A stretch of 64,000 bases of DNA from Aequorivita vladivostokensis. GTDB lineage: Bacteria > Bacteroidota > Bacteroidia > Flavobacteriales > Flavobacteriaceae. The position numbers and the translations under genes were made by a program. Below the pieces are notes generated by a model. The model was not told where the DNA came from and did no database searches. It saw only the letters and a program-made list of their open reading frames with translations. This document shows, piece by piece, positions 1 through 9,001 of the stretch (position 1 is its first letter; each line of letters opens with the position of its first letter). Where the stretch lies: the NCBI RefSeq assembly GCF_000952855.1, contig NZ_JSVU01000001.1, positions 124,001 to 188,000 of the forward strand. Reading direction: 5' to 3'.

Positions 1-613
1 TGTCTTCCTCAAATTTTTTGATGATGGGTATCAAATCGTCAATCACAAAATCCTTTCGGGCGGCGGTGTTTACAATGTCCTTTTTCAGATAAATGGCCGA
101 ACGGATGCTCTGCTTGTCCGGACTGTAAATAAGTCCGTCATAGAACGGCAGTTTATTGAAAAGCTCGTCTTTGTATTCCGCAAGGTTGGCCTGGGTAAAT
201 ACCGAATCTTTTATGAAGGGCACCAATTCAAAACCCGTGGTGTCAGTCCTCTTTTCAAGTTTTTGCAGGTTGCCCACGGAAAGCGTGAGCTCTACTTCGT
301 TAAACTTGCCAATATCCTTGGAAAGCTGGTTCCAAGCCTTAAATTTTTCGGGCGTAAATATGGTAGAATCCTTGACCCCCATTACAATCAGGTTGCCCTC
401 TTCGCCAAAATGCGACAGAAACTGGTCGTATTCAAGATTAATGGGGTGGTCGTCCGGAAGTAGGTTAGCCTCGGTATAAGTGAAGCGCATGTTTTTCCAC
501 TGAAGCGCGAGCAGGACGGTTATGGCTGCTATAACTATTAAAATCCAGGTTCGGTTCCGCAATATAAAACGGGCCACCCAGCTCCAAAACCCGATGCTAA
601 AAAGTTTGTTCAA
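1..613 (-). CDS. MMPL/RND-type membrane protein, N-terminal part (runs off the window)
   Basis: This is the first ~204 residues of a minus-strand protein whose 3' end lies outside the window. I start it at a TTG (positions 613-611) because an in-frame TAA lies just upstream and no ATG fits. The translation opens LNKLFSIGFWSWVARF, then has a hydrophobic segment around residues 23-37, then a soluble periplasmic-type region (LLPDDHPINLEYDQF, then GEEGNLIVMG). A single N-terminal membrane helix followed by a large extracytoplasmic domain is the layout of MMPL/RND-superfamily exporters of Bacteroidota. The substrate cannot be judged from this fragment. It is distinct from the larger RND-acyltransferase fusion at 55172. 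Confidence 0.6.
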   Translation of the reverse strand, partial: MNKLFSIGFWSWVARFILRNRTWILIVIAAITVLLALQWKNMRFTYTEANLLPDDHPINLEYDQFLSHFGEEGNLIVMGVKDSTIFTPEKFKAWNQLSKDIGKFNEVELTLSVGNLQKLEKRTDTTGFELVPFIKDSVFTQANLAEYKDELFNKLPFYDGLIYSPDKQSIRSAIYLKKDIVNTAARKDFVIDDLIPIIKKFEED

Positions 614-922
614 AGCAATTTTTTATAGACTTGGCAAAGGTACATATTTGCGATAAGTAAGGAATTTATTTTCAGGGGAATTTAGGAAGTTGGTGGAGTT
701 CCATTTTGCGATTCGTTGCTTTTGGACAAACACCGGAGATGAAAGTTCCCAGTTTTATTTAACGTCGTGTAGCATAAAATTTCAACCGTATCAGTCAAAA
801 ATAGCCGTCTTGAAGGATAGAATTGGTGCCATAAGGGTTGGAATAGCCGTCGTTTCCCATAAAATAAGCAACTGCACCCATAGATTTACCCGCTAAACCC
901 GAATAGGCAAAGAAGCTACTCG
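614..922. other. Intergenic stretch with a possible coding remnant
   Basis: About 300 bp between two minus-strand genes. I see no RNA gene or clear terminator. One minus-strand frame stays open from inside the end of the neighbouring gene down to a TGA at 795-797, reading for example AYSGLAGKSMGAVAYFMGND and ending ILQDGYF. It has no convincing start and could be a decayed gene tail or chance. Confidence 0.3.
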
Positions 923-2188
923 CTACACCTTCAAATAAAATGTAAACTTAAACGAAATATTATCCGAGAATTTAGGCAGGTTGTAGTATCCATAGCGGAA
1001 AGCACCGCTAAGCCCAAACCCGAAAAGGATTTTGTTGAGTTCAATGCCACTCTCGTTATAAAGATGGTCCAGCGTATTAAAAGGAATCCCAAAATGATCA
1101 TCCTTATTGCTCATATCGCCCAAAGCGTGGCGCGTAATAAGTACCAGCTCGGGCTTCCATTTTTCCGTTAGCTTGAACCTGCGCAAGCTGTGCTTTACCT
1201 GCAGGGTAGTAAGTTTATCTGAGAAAAATTCGCCAAAGTACATAGTCTCGAAACTTTGCACGCCCGCCACCGAAAAGCGTTGCAGCACTTCATCTTTCGT
1301 GGGTTGGTTAGGGTAGGAGTGAAATAAATGCGTAAGAGGAACATCACCTGTGGCCAGTGAGCCTTCCAATAGAATATTGGTTGATGAAAGATCGGTGCGC
1401 TTAATGTAATAATCCAATTTCAATCCAAATTTGGTATAGTTGAAATCGCTACTTGCCACGCCCTTGAAGCCTTGGGTAACCTGTGCGCTAATTTTGGGAA
1501 AACCATCAAAATATTCACGTATGCCCTCTTCATTGGTAAAAAAATTAGTTTTGGGACTAATCCGAAAAGAAACCGTAGCCTCCGCCAATTGATATTTTGT
1601 GAAAGGGACGCCATCGTTGATAAAATAATAGTTTTCAATATTCTCCACGTTGCTGTGTTCCACCCGTACTTCTCCAAGTATTTTTGGGGAAAGTTCTGCC
1701 GCAATGTTTGCGTACCATTTTCTATACTTGTAAAATTGGGTAATATTTACAAGCCGTGGCTCAAACAGGGAATAGACCCGGGCATCGGTCAAATAATCAA
1801 AGGAGCCAATTTCCTTTACGTCATCGGCATAATAGACACTTATCCAAGCTTTCTTCTCCTTATTTACCCGCGCACTCCCGCCTAGACTAAATTTTGAGGT
1901 TTTATCCTTAAAGCCATAGGCATAATACCCGCCCAATTTATATTTTTCGAAAAGCCTGTCGTTGGTCAATCCACCAATTCCTAGTCGAAGACCTTCATAA
2001 TTATTTAGCTTGATGATAGTTTTTAGGTCTATGTCAAAAAAACCAATGGGGTAATATCCCGAAGAGAGGGGATGTTCTTTTTTGTCTGCGACTCCTGCAA
2101 TGGTATCCTTGTCGGTCTTTATTGCCGGCTCTTGCGCAGACGCAAAAATGGTAAGGCTTAAAAAGACAGGGAAAAGAAATTTTCGCAT
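923..2188 (-). CDS. Outer-membrane beta-barrel protein, DUF5686 C-terminal type
   Basis: 421 aa. I start it at the ATG at 2188 rather than the TTG two codons earlier. A signal peptide (MRKFLFPVFLSLTIFASAQ) is followed by about 30 polar residues and then alternating aromatic/polar beta strands to a C-terminal aromatic strand (ISFKFTFYLKV), as in outer-membrane barrels. The stretch NYEGLRLGIGGLTNDRLFEK and the later GYYAYGFKD match the barrel half of DUF5686 proteins, which usually also have an N-terminal carboxypeptidase-regulatory-like domain and are about twice as long. Here the N-terminal half is absent, so this is a short family member or a shortened gene. The function of the family is not established. 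Confidence 0.6.
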   Translation of the reverse strand: MRKFLFPVFLSLTIFASAQEPAIKTDKDTIAGVADKKEHPLSSGYYPIGFFDIDLKTIIKLNNYEGLRLGIGGLTNDRLFEKYKLGGYYAYGFKDKTSKFSLGGSARVNKEKKAWISVYYADDVKEIGSFDYLTDARVYSLFEPRLVNITQFYKYRKWYANIAAELSPKILGEVRVEHSNVENIENYYFINDGVPFTKYQLAEATVSFRISPKTNFFTNEEGIREYFDGFPKISAQVTQGFKGVASSDFNYTKFGLKLDYYIKRTDLSSTNILLEGSLATGDVPLTHLFHSYPNQPTKDEVLQRFSVAGVQSFETMYFGEFFSDKLTTLQVKHSLRRFKLTEKWKPELVLITRHALGDMSNKDDHFGIPFNTLDHLYNESGIELNKILFGFGLSGAFRYGYYNLPKFSDNISFKFTFYLKV

Positions 2189-2218
2189 TCGCAATGGTTG
2201 GTTTAGGATGTTTTAAAA

Positions 2219-2248
2219 GTAAAAAGAAAGCGGCCATTATGCCGCTTT
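2219..2248 (-). terminator. Rho-independent terminator after frr
   Basis: The inverted repeat AAAGCGGC (2227-2234) and GCCGCTTT (2241-2248) has a 6-nt loop and is followed on the minus strand by a T-rich run. It sits just downstream of the frr stop and would end the pyrH-frr transcript. Confidence 0.7.
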
Positions 2249-2275
2249 ATTGTATTTAGTTTAACGATGTCTGCA

Positions 2276-2830
2276 TTACACAGTCATAATTTCTTTTTCT
2301 TTTTTTGCCAAAATCTCATCGATCCTTTTTATATGGGTATCGGTCATTTCCTGAATGTCCTCTTCCAGACTTTTTTTAAGATCTTCGGATATTTCCAAGG
2401 CTTTCAAGTCGTTGTTTGCGTTTTTACGGTCATTGCGAACGCCGATTTTTGCCTCTTCCGCAGCGGCCTTTGCCTGTTTTGCTAATTCCTTTCTGCGCTC
2501 CTCCGTTAGTGGCGGTACGTTAATGATCACGCTTTCGCCATTGTTCATGGGGTTGAAACCTATATTGGCAAGGTGGATTCCGCGTTCTATTTCTGGAATC
2601 ATCTGCTTCTCCCACGGCTGGATGCTTATGGTCATCCCGTCTGGAGTGCTCACGTTTGCCACTTGGCTCAAAGGCGTTGGACTGCCATAATAATCTACCA
2701 TTACGCTGCCAACCATTGAAGGTGAAGCCTTGCCGGCACGAATGTTTACCAATTGCTTTTCAAGATGCTTAATGGCGTTGCCCATTGCTTCTTTTGTGCC
2801 GTCTATTATAAAATCTATTTCGTCTTCCAT
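2276..2830 (-). CDS. frr: Ribosome recycling factor
   Basis: 184 aa, the normal length for the family. With EF-G it splits the post-termination ribosome into subunits in the cytoplasm. Recognisable features are the RAGKASP motif near residues 31-37, the YYGSPTPLSQVAN stretch of domain II, the PPLTEERRKEL segment and the long charged C-terminal helix of the three-helix bundle. The ATG start at 2830 is clear. It lies 79 bp downstream of pyrH on the same strand, the common pyrH-frr arrangement, and a strong terminator follows it. Confidence 0.97.
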   Translation of the reverse strand: MEDEIDFIIDGTKEAMGNAIKHLEKQLVNIRAGKASPSMVGSVMVDYYGSPTPLSQVANVSTPDGMTISIQPWEKQMIPEIERGIHLANIGFNPMNNGESVIINVPPLTEERRKELAKQAKAAAEEAKIGVRNDRKNANNDLKALEISEDLKKSLEEDIQEMTDTHIKRIDEILAKKEKEIMTV

Positions 2831-2909
2831 GTTAATTCAAAATTCCGGGTTCAAAATTCACTATATTTTTGCCACGAAATCGTGCAATAAAAATATTCGT
2901 GGCTACTTT

Positions 2910-3617
2910 TTACAAATTCACCTTCGTGCCAATCTTTTCACCGGAAATAACCTTTAATAGGTTTCCTTTGGTGTTCATATCAAACACGATGATTGGCAGC
3001 TCATTTTCCTGGCTTAGGGTAAAGGCTGTGGTATCCATCACTTTCAGGCCTTTTTGCAATACATCTTCAAAACTGATAAAATCAAATTTTGTTGCCAGCT
3101 TATCTTTTTCTGGGTCGCTGGTATAGATTCCATCTACTCGGGTTCCTTTCAAAATAACATCGGCACCTATCTCAATGGCCCGCAGAACTGCTGCCGAATC
3201 TGTCGTAAAATAAGGATTTCCGGTGCCGCCTCCAAAAATAACCACGCGTCCCTTCTCCAAATGCCGAATGGCTTTCCTGCGGATAAAAGGCTCCGCAACC
3301 TCATTAATATTAATGGCGCTCTGTAGGCGTGTGGGCACCTCTTCATTTTCCAAGGCACTTTGAAGCGCCAGTCCGTTTATTACGGTTGCCAGCATTCCCA
3401 TATGGTCGCCCTGCACCCGGTCCATGCCGCTGCTGGCGCCCGCCAAGCCCCTGAAAATGTTTCCGCCGCCTATTACGATAGCCACTTGTACGCCTTTATC
3501 GGTAATCTGTTTTATCTCTTGGGCGTATTCCTTTAGGCGAACGGGGTCTATGCCATATTGTTGATCGCCCATTAAGGCCTCTCCGGAAAGTTTCAATAGT
3601 ATTCTTTTGTATTGCAT
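2910..3617 (-). CDS. pyrH: Uridylate kinase (UMP kinase)
   Basis: 235 aa. It phosphorylates UMP to UDP in pyrimidine nucleotide synthesis and belongs to the amino-acid-kinase family. I start at the ATG at 3617 ([17 protein letters not shown]), not the in-frame TTG seven codons upstream, because the family begins with this [12 protein letters not shown] motif. The glycine-rich [10 protein letters not shown] loop and the [16 protein letters not shown] nucleotide-binding segment are intact. It is upstream of frr and probably co-transcribed with it. Confidence 0.96.
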   Translation of the reverse strand: MQYKRILLKLSGEALMGDQQYGIDPVRLKEYAQEIKQITDKGVQVAIVIGGGNIFRGLAGASSGMDRVQGDHMGMLATVINGLALQSALENEEVPTRLQSAININEVAEPFIRRKAIRHLEKGRVVIFGGGTGNPYFTTDSAAVLRAIEIGADVILKGTRVDGIYTSDPEKDKLATKFDFISFEDVLQKGLKVMDTTAFTLSQENELPIIVFDMNTKGNLLKVISGEKIGTKVNL

Positions 3618-3800
3618 AATCTGGGTTTGCTGGGGCAAAAATAATGAAAATTATTGATGCTGTGGAAGGAATTGAAAAAGTAGTTTTTTTGAAATAGAGT
3701 CACATTCTATAATTGGAAAGTTTGGATTTCGTGATGACAAATTACCCATTTGCCCGATGTAGGAATGTTTAACCATTTATAATCCTTAAAATTTCACAGT

Positions 3801-5195
3801 ATGAAAACACCATTATTTTATTTGATTTTTGGAATTTCGACCGCAATGATTTCCCAAAATTCGGGGAAGCTTGTGCCGCCGAATGCCCCAAGCCTGCACA
3901 CTCCAAGTATTGAGAAAACCGAATGTATAACCGATGCGCAAAGACAGGAAGTGCGCCGTCAAATTGCGCTGAACAAGGAGCGCATACTCCGGCAAAACCC
4001 AAATGCTTTTCAGCACAAAGGGAATTCGCCTTTATTTGTTATGCCCCTTCGCGCCAAAGCCGGTTTTGATGACTATGGATATTATATAGTAAATAATCAA
4101 GTAGATCACAACTTAACGCCGAATGGAAATCTGTTGGACTATGAATGTGGTCAACGCAGTTATGATTGGGCAACCGGTAACCATGAAGGTACAGACTATG
4201 TGCTCTGGCCCTATCCTTGGAAACGGATGCAAGAGGAAGTTATGGAAGTAGTGGCCGCTGCCCCAGGTACTATTATCGACAAACGCGATGGGCATTTTGA
4301 CCTGAACTGCGTGAACAACGGCAATCCCAAGTGGAACGGCATCATAATAGAACATTCCGATGGTTCCCAAGCATGGTATTGGCACTTTAAGGATGGAGCC
4401 ATTACCTCAAAAAATATTGGCGACACCGTGTCTGAAGGTGAATATCTGGGCGCTGCGGGTAGCTCGGGCAGCAGTACCATTCCGCATTTGCATTTTGAAA
4501 TTTATGATGCGGGCAATAATTTAATAGACCCCTATCAAGGTCCGTGCAATAGTATGAATTTCGATAGCTGGTTCGTCAATCAGCCAGATTACTATGTTCC
4601 GGCAATAAATCACCTTTCCACCCATAACTCCACAAATTTTGACGATGATTGTGGGATTGTGGAAAACACCTATGAAGAGCTAAATTTTGAACCCGGAGAA
4701 ATAGTTTACTTTCGAATTTTTTATCGAGACCTTCAGACTGATAGCGACACTCATATAACAGTACGAAGGCCCGATAATTCCATACTCTATGATTATGTAT
4801 TTACATCGCCTTGGCCATTCTATACCGGAGCCTATGCGCAATGGGAATATCCTGTAGATGGCAGTTGGCCAGATGGGGTCTATACCATTACTGCTGAATT
4901 TGCCGGAAATACCTATGAAACTATTTTTGGGGTGAATACGAATTTGGGTGTTAATGAATTGGATTCTTTAAATATATCAATATATCCAAACCCCACGACC
5001 GGGCAATTGTATATCAAGGCCAGCTCACAAATTGAAAGCGTTGCGCTTTTTGATCTCTTGGGAAGAAGTGTTCTGGAAATTTCTCCTTTGGCCGAGACTG
5101 CAACTTTAAATCTTGAAGCGCTAAGTTCGGGAATGTATGTTGCCGTAATTTCTTCAAAAGGGAAAAGAGCAGTAAGAAATATTATAAAGGAATAA
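3801..5195 (+). CDS. Secreted M23 family metallopeptidase with T9SS sorting domain
   Basis: 464 aa. The N-terminus is hydrophobic and signal-peptide-like (MKTPLFYLIFGISTAMISQN). The peptidase core shows both M23/LytM zinc motifs: H128xxxD132 (NHEGTD) and H229-L-H231 (HLHFE), with H195 in WYWHF as another likely catalytic residue. The family cleaves peptidoglycan cross-links or glycine-rich proteins. A beta-rich linker leads to a C-terminal sorting domain of about 80 residues (ISIYPNPTTGQLYI, then LSSGMYVAVI, ending RNIIKE) typical of cargo exported through the type IX secretion system. It is the first of three consecutive T9SS-type genes and is followed by its own terminator. The substrate is unknown. 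Confidence 0.9.
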   Translation: MKTPLFYLIFGISTAMISQNSGKLVPPNAPSLHTPSIEKTECITDAQRQEVRRQIALNKERILRQNPNAFQHKGNSPLFVMPLRAKAGFDDYGYYIVNNQVDHNLTPNGNLLDYECGQRSYDWATGNHEGTDYVLWPYPWKRMQEEVMEVVAAAPGTIIDKRDGHFDLNCVNNGNPKWNGIIIEHSDGSQAWYWHFKDGAITSKNIGDTVSEGEYLGAAGSSGSSTIPHLHFEIYDAGNNLIDPYQGPCNSMNFDSWFVNQPDYYVPAINHLSTHNSTNFDDDCGIVENTYEELNFEPGEIVYFRIFYRDLQTDSDTHITVRRPDNSILYDYVFTSPWPFYTGAYAQWEYPVDGSWPDGVYTITAEFAGNTYETIFGVNTNLGVNELDSLNISIYPNPTTGQLYIKASSQIESVALFDLLGRSVLEISPLAETATLNLEALSSGMYVAVISSKGKRAVRNIIKE

Positions 5196-5253
5196 TTTAG
5201 GATTAAGTTGTCCCGTCGAGTGCAGTGGAGACCTTTTTATTTTAAAACAAATT

Positions 5254-5292
5254 AAAACCCTTGGGAGGTAACACTTCCGAGGGTTTTCTTTT
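5254..5292 (+). terminator. Rho-independent terminator after the M23 peptidase gene
   Basis: The stem AAAACCCTTGGGAG pairs with CTTCCGAGGGTTTT (with wobble pairs) around a short loop, followed by CTTTTTT. It lies about 60 bp after the stop codon. Confidence 0.75.
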
Positions 5293-5415
5293 TTGTAGGA
5301 AAAAACTTAATTTCATACAGGGAAATCCCCCTGCAAAAAACAGGGAAAATCCTATTTTATATTTAATTTTTTTAGCATAATTTTAAGAAATTAACTAACT
5401 TTAATCGACCAAAGT

Positions 5416-8056
5416 ATGAAAGCACACGCCCACACGCCCACACGCCCACACGCCTTAAAGATTATGCATTTCTTTTATTTTTAATACTCATGTTTTCTGG
5501 ATTTGCATATTCCCAGACTGATAACTTATGCATTACCCCTACCAATTATACCCCGGACACATTAGGGGCTTATAGTAAATCTACCTCCCCTTCCTATATA
5601 AATAATTTTCCAAGTAGGACTTTTAATATTTTTTACGGGAGAATAAATAAAAGTGATGGTTCTTATAGCCAGCCTGGATGGCCTGTAACCTTAGAGAAGG
5701 CAAAAGCAAGTGTTGCTCTTTTAAATTCATATTATAAGCCTTTTAACATCTGTTTTAATCTGACTGGAATGGATACTATAAATTCAACCGCTCACCACAC
5801 CGGATCAAATTTATATAACATAAATCTTTATGCAGAAAATAACGGCTATGTAAAATCAGATGCCTTTAATATATATGCTCCCCATGAATTAATTCAAGGA
5901 GCGGGGGAATCGTGGCTTAAAAATACAAAAATAGCTATGACAGGTTCCTTAATTGCAATAGGAACAATTTTACCCCATGAAATAGGCCACTGTTTTAACT
6001 TACACCACACTTTTGGGCCCGGAAATAGTAGACCTGATCCCCTTAACTGCGAACGTGTAACCCGCATTCCAAGTGACCCCGAATATAATGCTCATATGGC
6101 AGGTGATATGGTTATTGATACCAATGCAGTTCCTAACTTCAATTTAGAACAGCATAGCTATTATGCTTACGCTTTACTCGAGGCCGGGCTTGTTCCTATT
6201 TGGTCGGACGGTATTCAGATTGCCAAAAATCCGAACGGCTTCAATGGGTTAATTAATGCCACAGCGATTGCACAGGCACTTGCGGATTATGGATTTACAC
6301 AGACAGAAATAAATTATTTACGTTATAATCCGGCCATTAGAGATGCTTATACAGATGTTCCCAACTGCTTGTATGCGCCAGACGGGAGGATTAATGACCC
6401 GACCGTCGATTTTTTAAAGATTGTGGAGGATCGTCTTATACAATAACCCAAGCCGATATTAAGAATATGATGGCCTACTCAAATTCAAATTGCGGGAGAA
6501 TTTTTTCTTCCGGTCAAAAGATTAGAATGCATGAAACTATTGAAAGCGATTATCAAGGAAGATTCAGCGCTGTAATGGCAGATAAGGATTATGACCTATA
6601 TGTAGAAGATATGGTAGATGATATTGGCCAAGAACCCAATATTCATACGGATGTTTTCTGGAACAGTAAAGATATTTGGGTTAGAAATACAAATGACGGC
6701 ATGGTTATACAAGAACATCAAAATCCCATATATTACCCATCCAGTCCCAATTATGTTTACGTTAAAGTGAGGAATAAAGGTTGTAGCCCTTCTTCCGGCA
6801 ATGACCAATTGAAATTATATTGGGCAAAAGCAAATACTGCTCTCGATTGGCCGATATCCTGGAATGGAGGAGTGGTTATTGGGGGTATTCCAATGGGAGG
6901 TCCTTTAGGGACGTTAACCATTCCTCCAATCGCATCTGGTCAAGAATCTATTCTGGAATTTGAATGGTATGTGCCCAATCCTGCAGATTATAGTAGCAAT
7001 CCAAATCCGTGGCATTTCTGTCTTTTGGCACGTATCGAATCCAGTAACGACCCAATGACCTATCCCGAGGGTACGTTCATTACAGATAATGTTAAAAATA
7101 ATAACAACATAGCTTGGAAAAATACCACTGTGATTAGAATTAACCCAGACAGTCCAAGTATAGGCGCTGTAATTGGTGTAAGTAATCCCACAAATGTAGC
7201 GAAAAATTACAGCTTAGAGCTTTTGGCATCACCTAATGAACCTGGAAAACCAATTTACCAAGAGGCAGAAATAGGTATAGAAATGGATGATATACTTTAT
7301 GACGCTTGGGAAAGAGGCACTGGCAGTGGTACAAATTTTCTCACCACAGCAAACAATCATAAGTTAATAGCTACAGGTAATAATGTCGTGATTGATAATA
7401 TCGCTCTTGAGGCCAATGGATACGGAACCGCTTATATTACATTTAACTTTTTAACGGCACAACTTACTGGCAAGCAGTATTATGTTTATCAAGTAATTCA
7501 AAGAGATAAAGCAACCAATAAAGTTATTGGCGGCGAAACTTTTGAAATAAAAAAACTGCCCAGACCGTCTTTTGAAGCAGATGCGGGCGATAATAAAGAA
7601 ATAGAAAGGAATGAAAGCATAACCCTTCAGGCAGATGATATTAATGAGGATGCTGTTTATAATTGGTACGCTCCAGATGGAACCCTCATATATATTGGAA
7701 CTACATTGACCATAGCACCCGAAATAACCCAACAATACAAACTTGAAATTATTTCAGATTTAGACGGATTAAAAGATTATGATGAAGTGACGGTTACAGT
7801 AAATCCATACCGGATTATAAGCATGGCTCCCAATCCAGTGAGTTCACTTTTAAGTATCGATTATATGGTCGAAGGGGTAAATTCTGCCTATATTATGGTC
7901 TTGAACCAAAGCACCGGCGCATCGGACAATTATATACTAAACACAACCCAAAATGAAATTGCTCTTGACCTTACTACCCGCCCTACTGGCTTATATTCCA
8001 TAATTTTAGTATGCGATGGAGAAATACAGGATACTAAAAACCTCTTAAAACAATAA
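5416..8056 (+). pseudogene. M43-like secreted zinc metalloprotease with T9SS domain, interrupted twice (possibly phase-variable)
   Basis: Two adjoining open frames (5490-6446 and 6467-8056) together encode one exported protease. The first holds HEIGHCFNLHH, the HExxHxxxxxH zinc site of metzincins such as pappalysins (M43). The second holds the expected Met-turn region (KNMMAYS) and NCGRIFSSGQKIRMHE, then beta-sandwich regions and a T9SS sorting domain (SMAPNPVSSLLSI, ending LLKQ). The frame changes by -1 near 6410-6416 at T6A; reading the other frame restores DFFKDCGGSSYTITQADIKN. At the 5' end the true signal peptide (DYAFLLFLILMFSGFAYSQ) is in frame with the protease but not with the only good start, ATG 5416, because of an 8-bp repeat array. 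The ATG at 5490 would give only a stub of a signal peptide. As sequenced, the full-length protein needs two frame corrections. Sequencing error, decay, or switching by repeat slippage are all possible. Confidence 0.75.
5423..5454 (+). repeat. Four perfect tandem copies of CACACGCC at the start of the metalloprotease gene
   Basis: Units run 5423-5430, 5431-5438, 5439-5446 and 5447-5454 with no mismatch. The array starts two codons after an ATG at 5416 and precedes a signal-peptide-like sequence. Because the unit is 8 bp, each gain or loss of one copy changes the frame. With four copies, the 5416 ATG reads 22 codons to a TAA at 5482; with three copies it would read straight into the signal peptide and protease. 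Confidence 0.9.
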
Positions 8057-8074
8057 TCTTAAAAATCTATTATT

Positions 8075-8944
8075 ATGAAAACTTATTTTTTAATATTTCT
8101 ATTTAGTATATGCACAGCTGGTTATGCGCAAACAACCCAAATCCCAGATCCAAATTTTGAACAAGCGTTGATTGATTTGGGCATTGATAGCGATGGCACG
8201 TTAAATGGTCAAGTGTTAACGACAGATATACAGGACGTAACGACCCTAGAATTGATAAATAAAGGGATAGAAGATTTAACTGGTGTTGAAGGATTTGCCT
8301 CTCTTGAAAATCTGGATGTTACCAATAATATTCTAAGCAGTCTGGATTTAAGTAATAATATTCAAATTAAGGAATTAATCTGTTCCAATTGGGATGGATT
8401 TGCAAACATGAATATAACATCTTTAAACCTTTCTAACAATATAAATTTAGAATCACTTTACGCTGAAAATTTATTTTTATTGGAAGAGTTAAATCTAAAA
8501 AATGGCCATAATGCAATTTTGAACGTACTTTTAAGCTGTGATTTTGAAGGAACACCTTGCCAGCTTACGGAATTGGATTGTGTGAAGGTTGATGATGCGG
8601 TAGCCGCCACAAATAATGAAGCCCCTTATAATGGCTGGTACATAGCAGCAGATTTTATTTATTCCGAAGATTGCATCCTTGGCGTATCGGAATTTGGCGT
8701 TTCTACATTCTCCATTTACCCCAACCCAGCCAATAATGAAATGTTTTTAACTTCAGATAACACATCTGAAAATATTACCCTGAAAATTTATAACGTACAA
8801 GGCAAACTTTTAAGCACAAAAATTTTGGAGCTTCAAGACCAGAACTCGGCAGTAGATGTCTCCCAACTTGTCAGCGGCATCTACTTTCTAAACATAGAAG
8901 ACGAAAACGGCAACACAACAATCAAAAAATTCATAAAACAATAA
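8075..8944 (+). CDS. Secreted leucine-rich-repeat-like protein with T9SS sorting domain
   Basis: 289 aa. It has a clear signal peptide (MKTYFLIFLFSICTAGYAQ), then the opening IPDPNFEQALIDLGIDSDG that is common in flavobacterial LRR proteins. Irregular leucine-rich repeats follow (LENLDVTNNILSSLDLSNN and later ITSLNLSNNINLESL). The last ~80 residues form a type A sorting domain (FSIYPNPANNEMFL, then LVSGIYFLNI, ending IKKFIKQ). It is probably a cell-surface or released binding protein; the partner is unknown. It starts 18 bp after the metalloprotease stop, so the two may be co-transcribed. Confidence 0.85.
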   Translation: MKTYFLIFLFSICTAGYAQTTQIPDPNFEQALIDLGIDSDGTLNGQVLTTDIQDVTTLELINKGIEDLTGVEGFASLENLDVTNNILSSLDLSNNIQIKELICSNWDGFANMNITSLNLSNNINLESLYAENLFLLEELNLKNGHNAILNVLLSCDFEGTPCQLTELDCVKVDDAVAATNNEAPYNGWYIAADFIYSEDCILGVSEFGVSTFSIYPNPANNEMFLTSDNTSENITLKIYNVQGKLLSTKILELQDQNSAVDVSQLVSGIYFLNIEDENGNTTIKKFIKQ

Positions 8945-9001
8945 CCCATTCACAAACTCACAAATTCACATACTCAATACTAACATCTAAATACTAAAAA
9001 A

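Noticed and set aside
1472-1885. 137-aa plus-strand ORF opposite the beta-barrel gene
   Set aside because: It is the complement of a well-supported minus-strand gene with signal peptide and barrel strands; it has no features of its own.
6405-6425. Insertion sequence, suggested by the slippery heptamer
   Set aside because: Many transposase genes use such a site, but the encoded protein is a zinc protease with a sorting domain, and no inverted repeats were seen.
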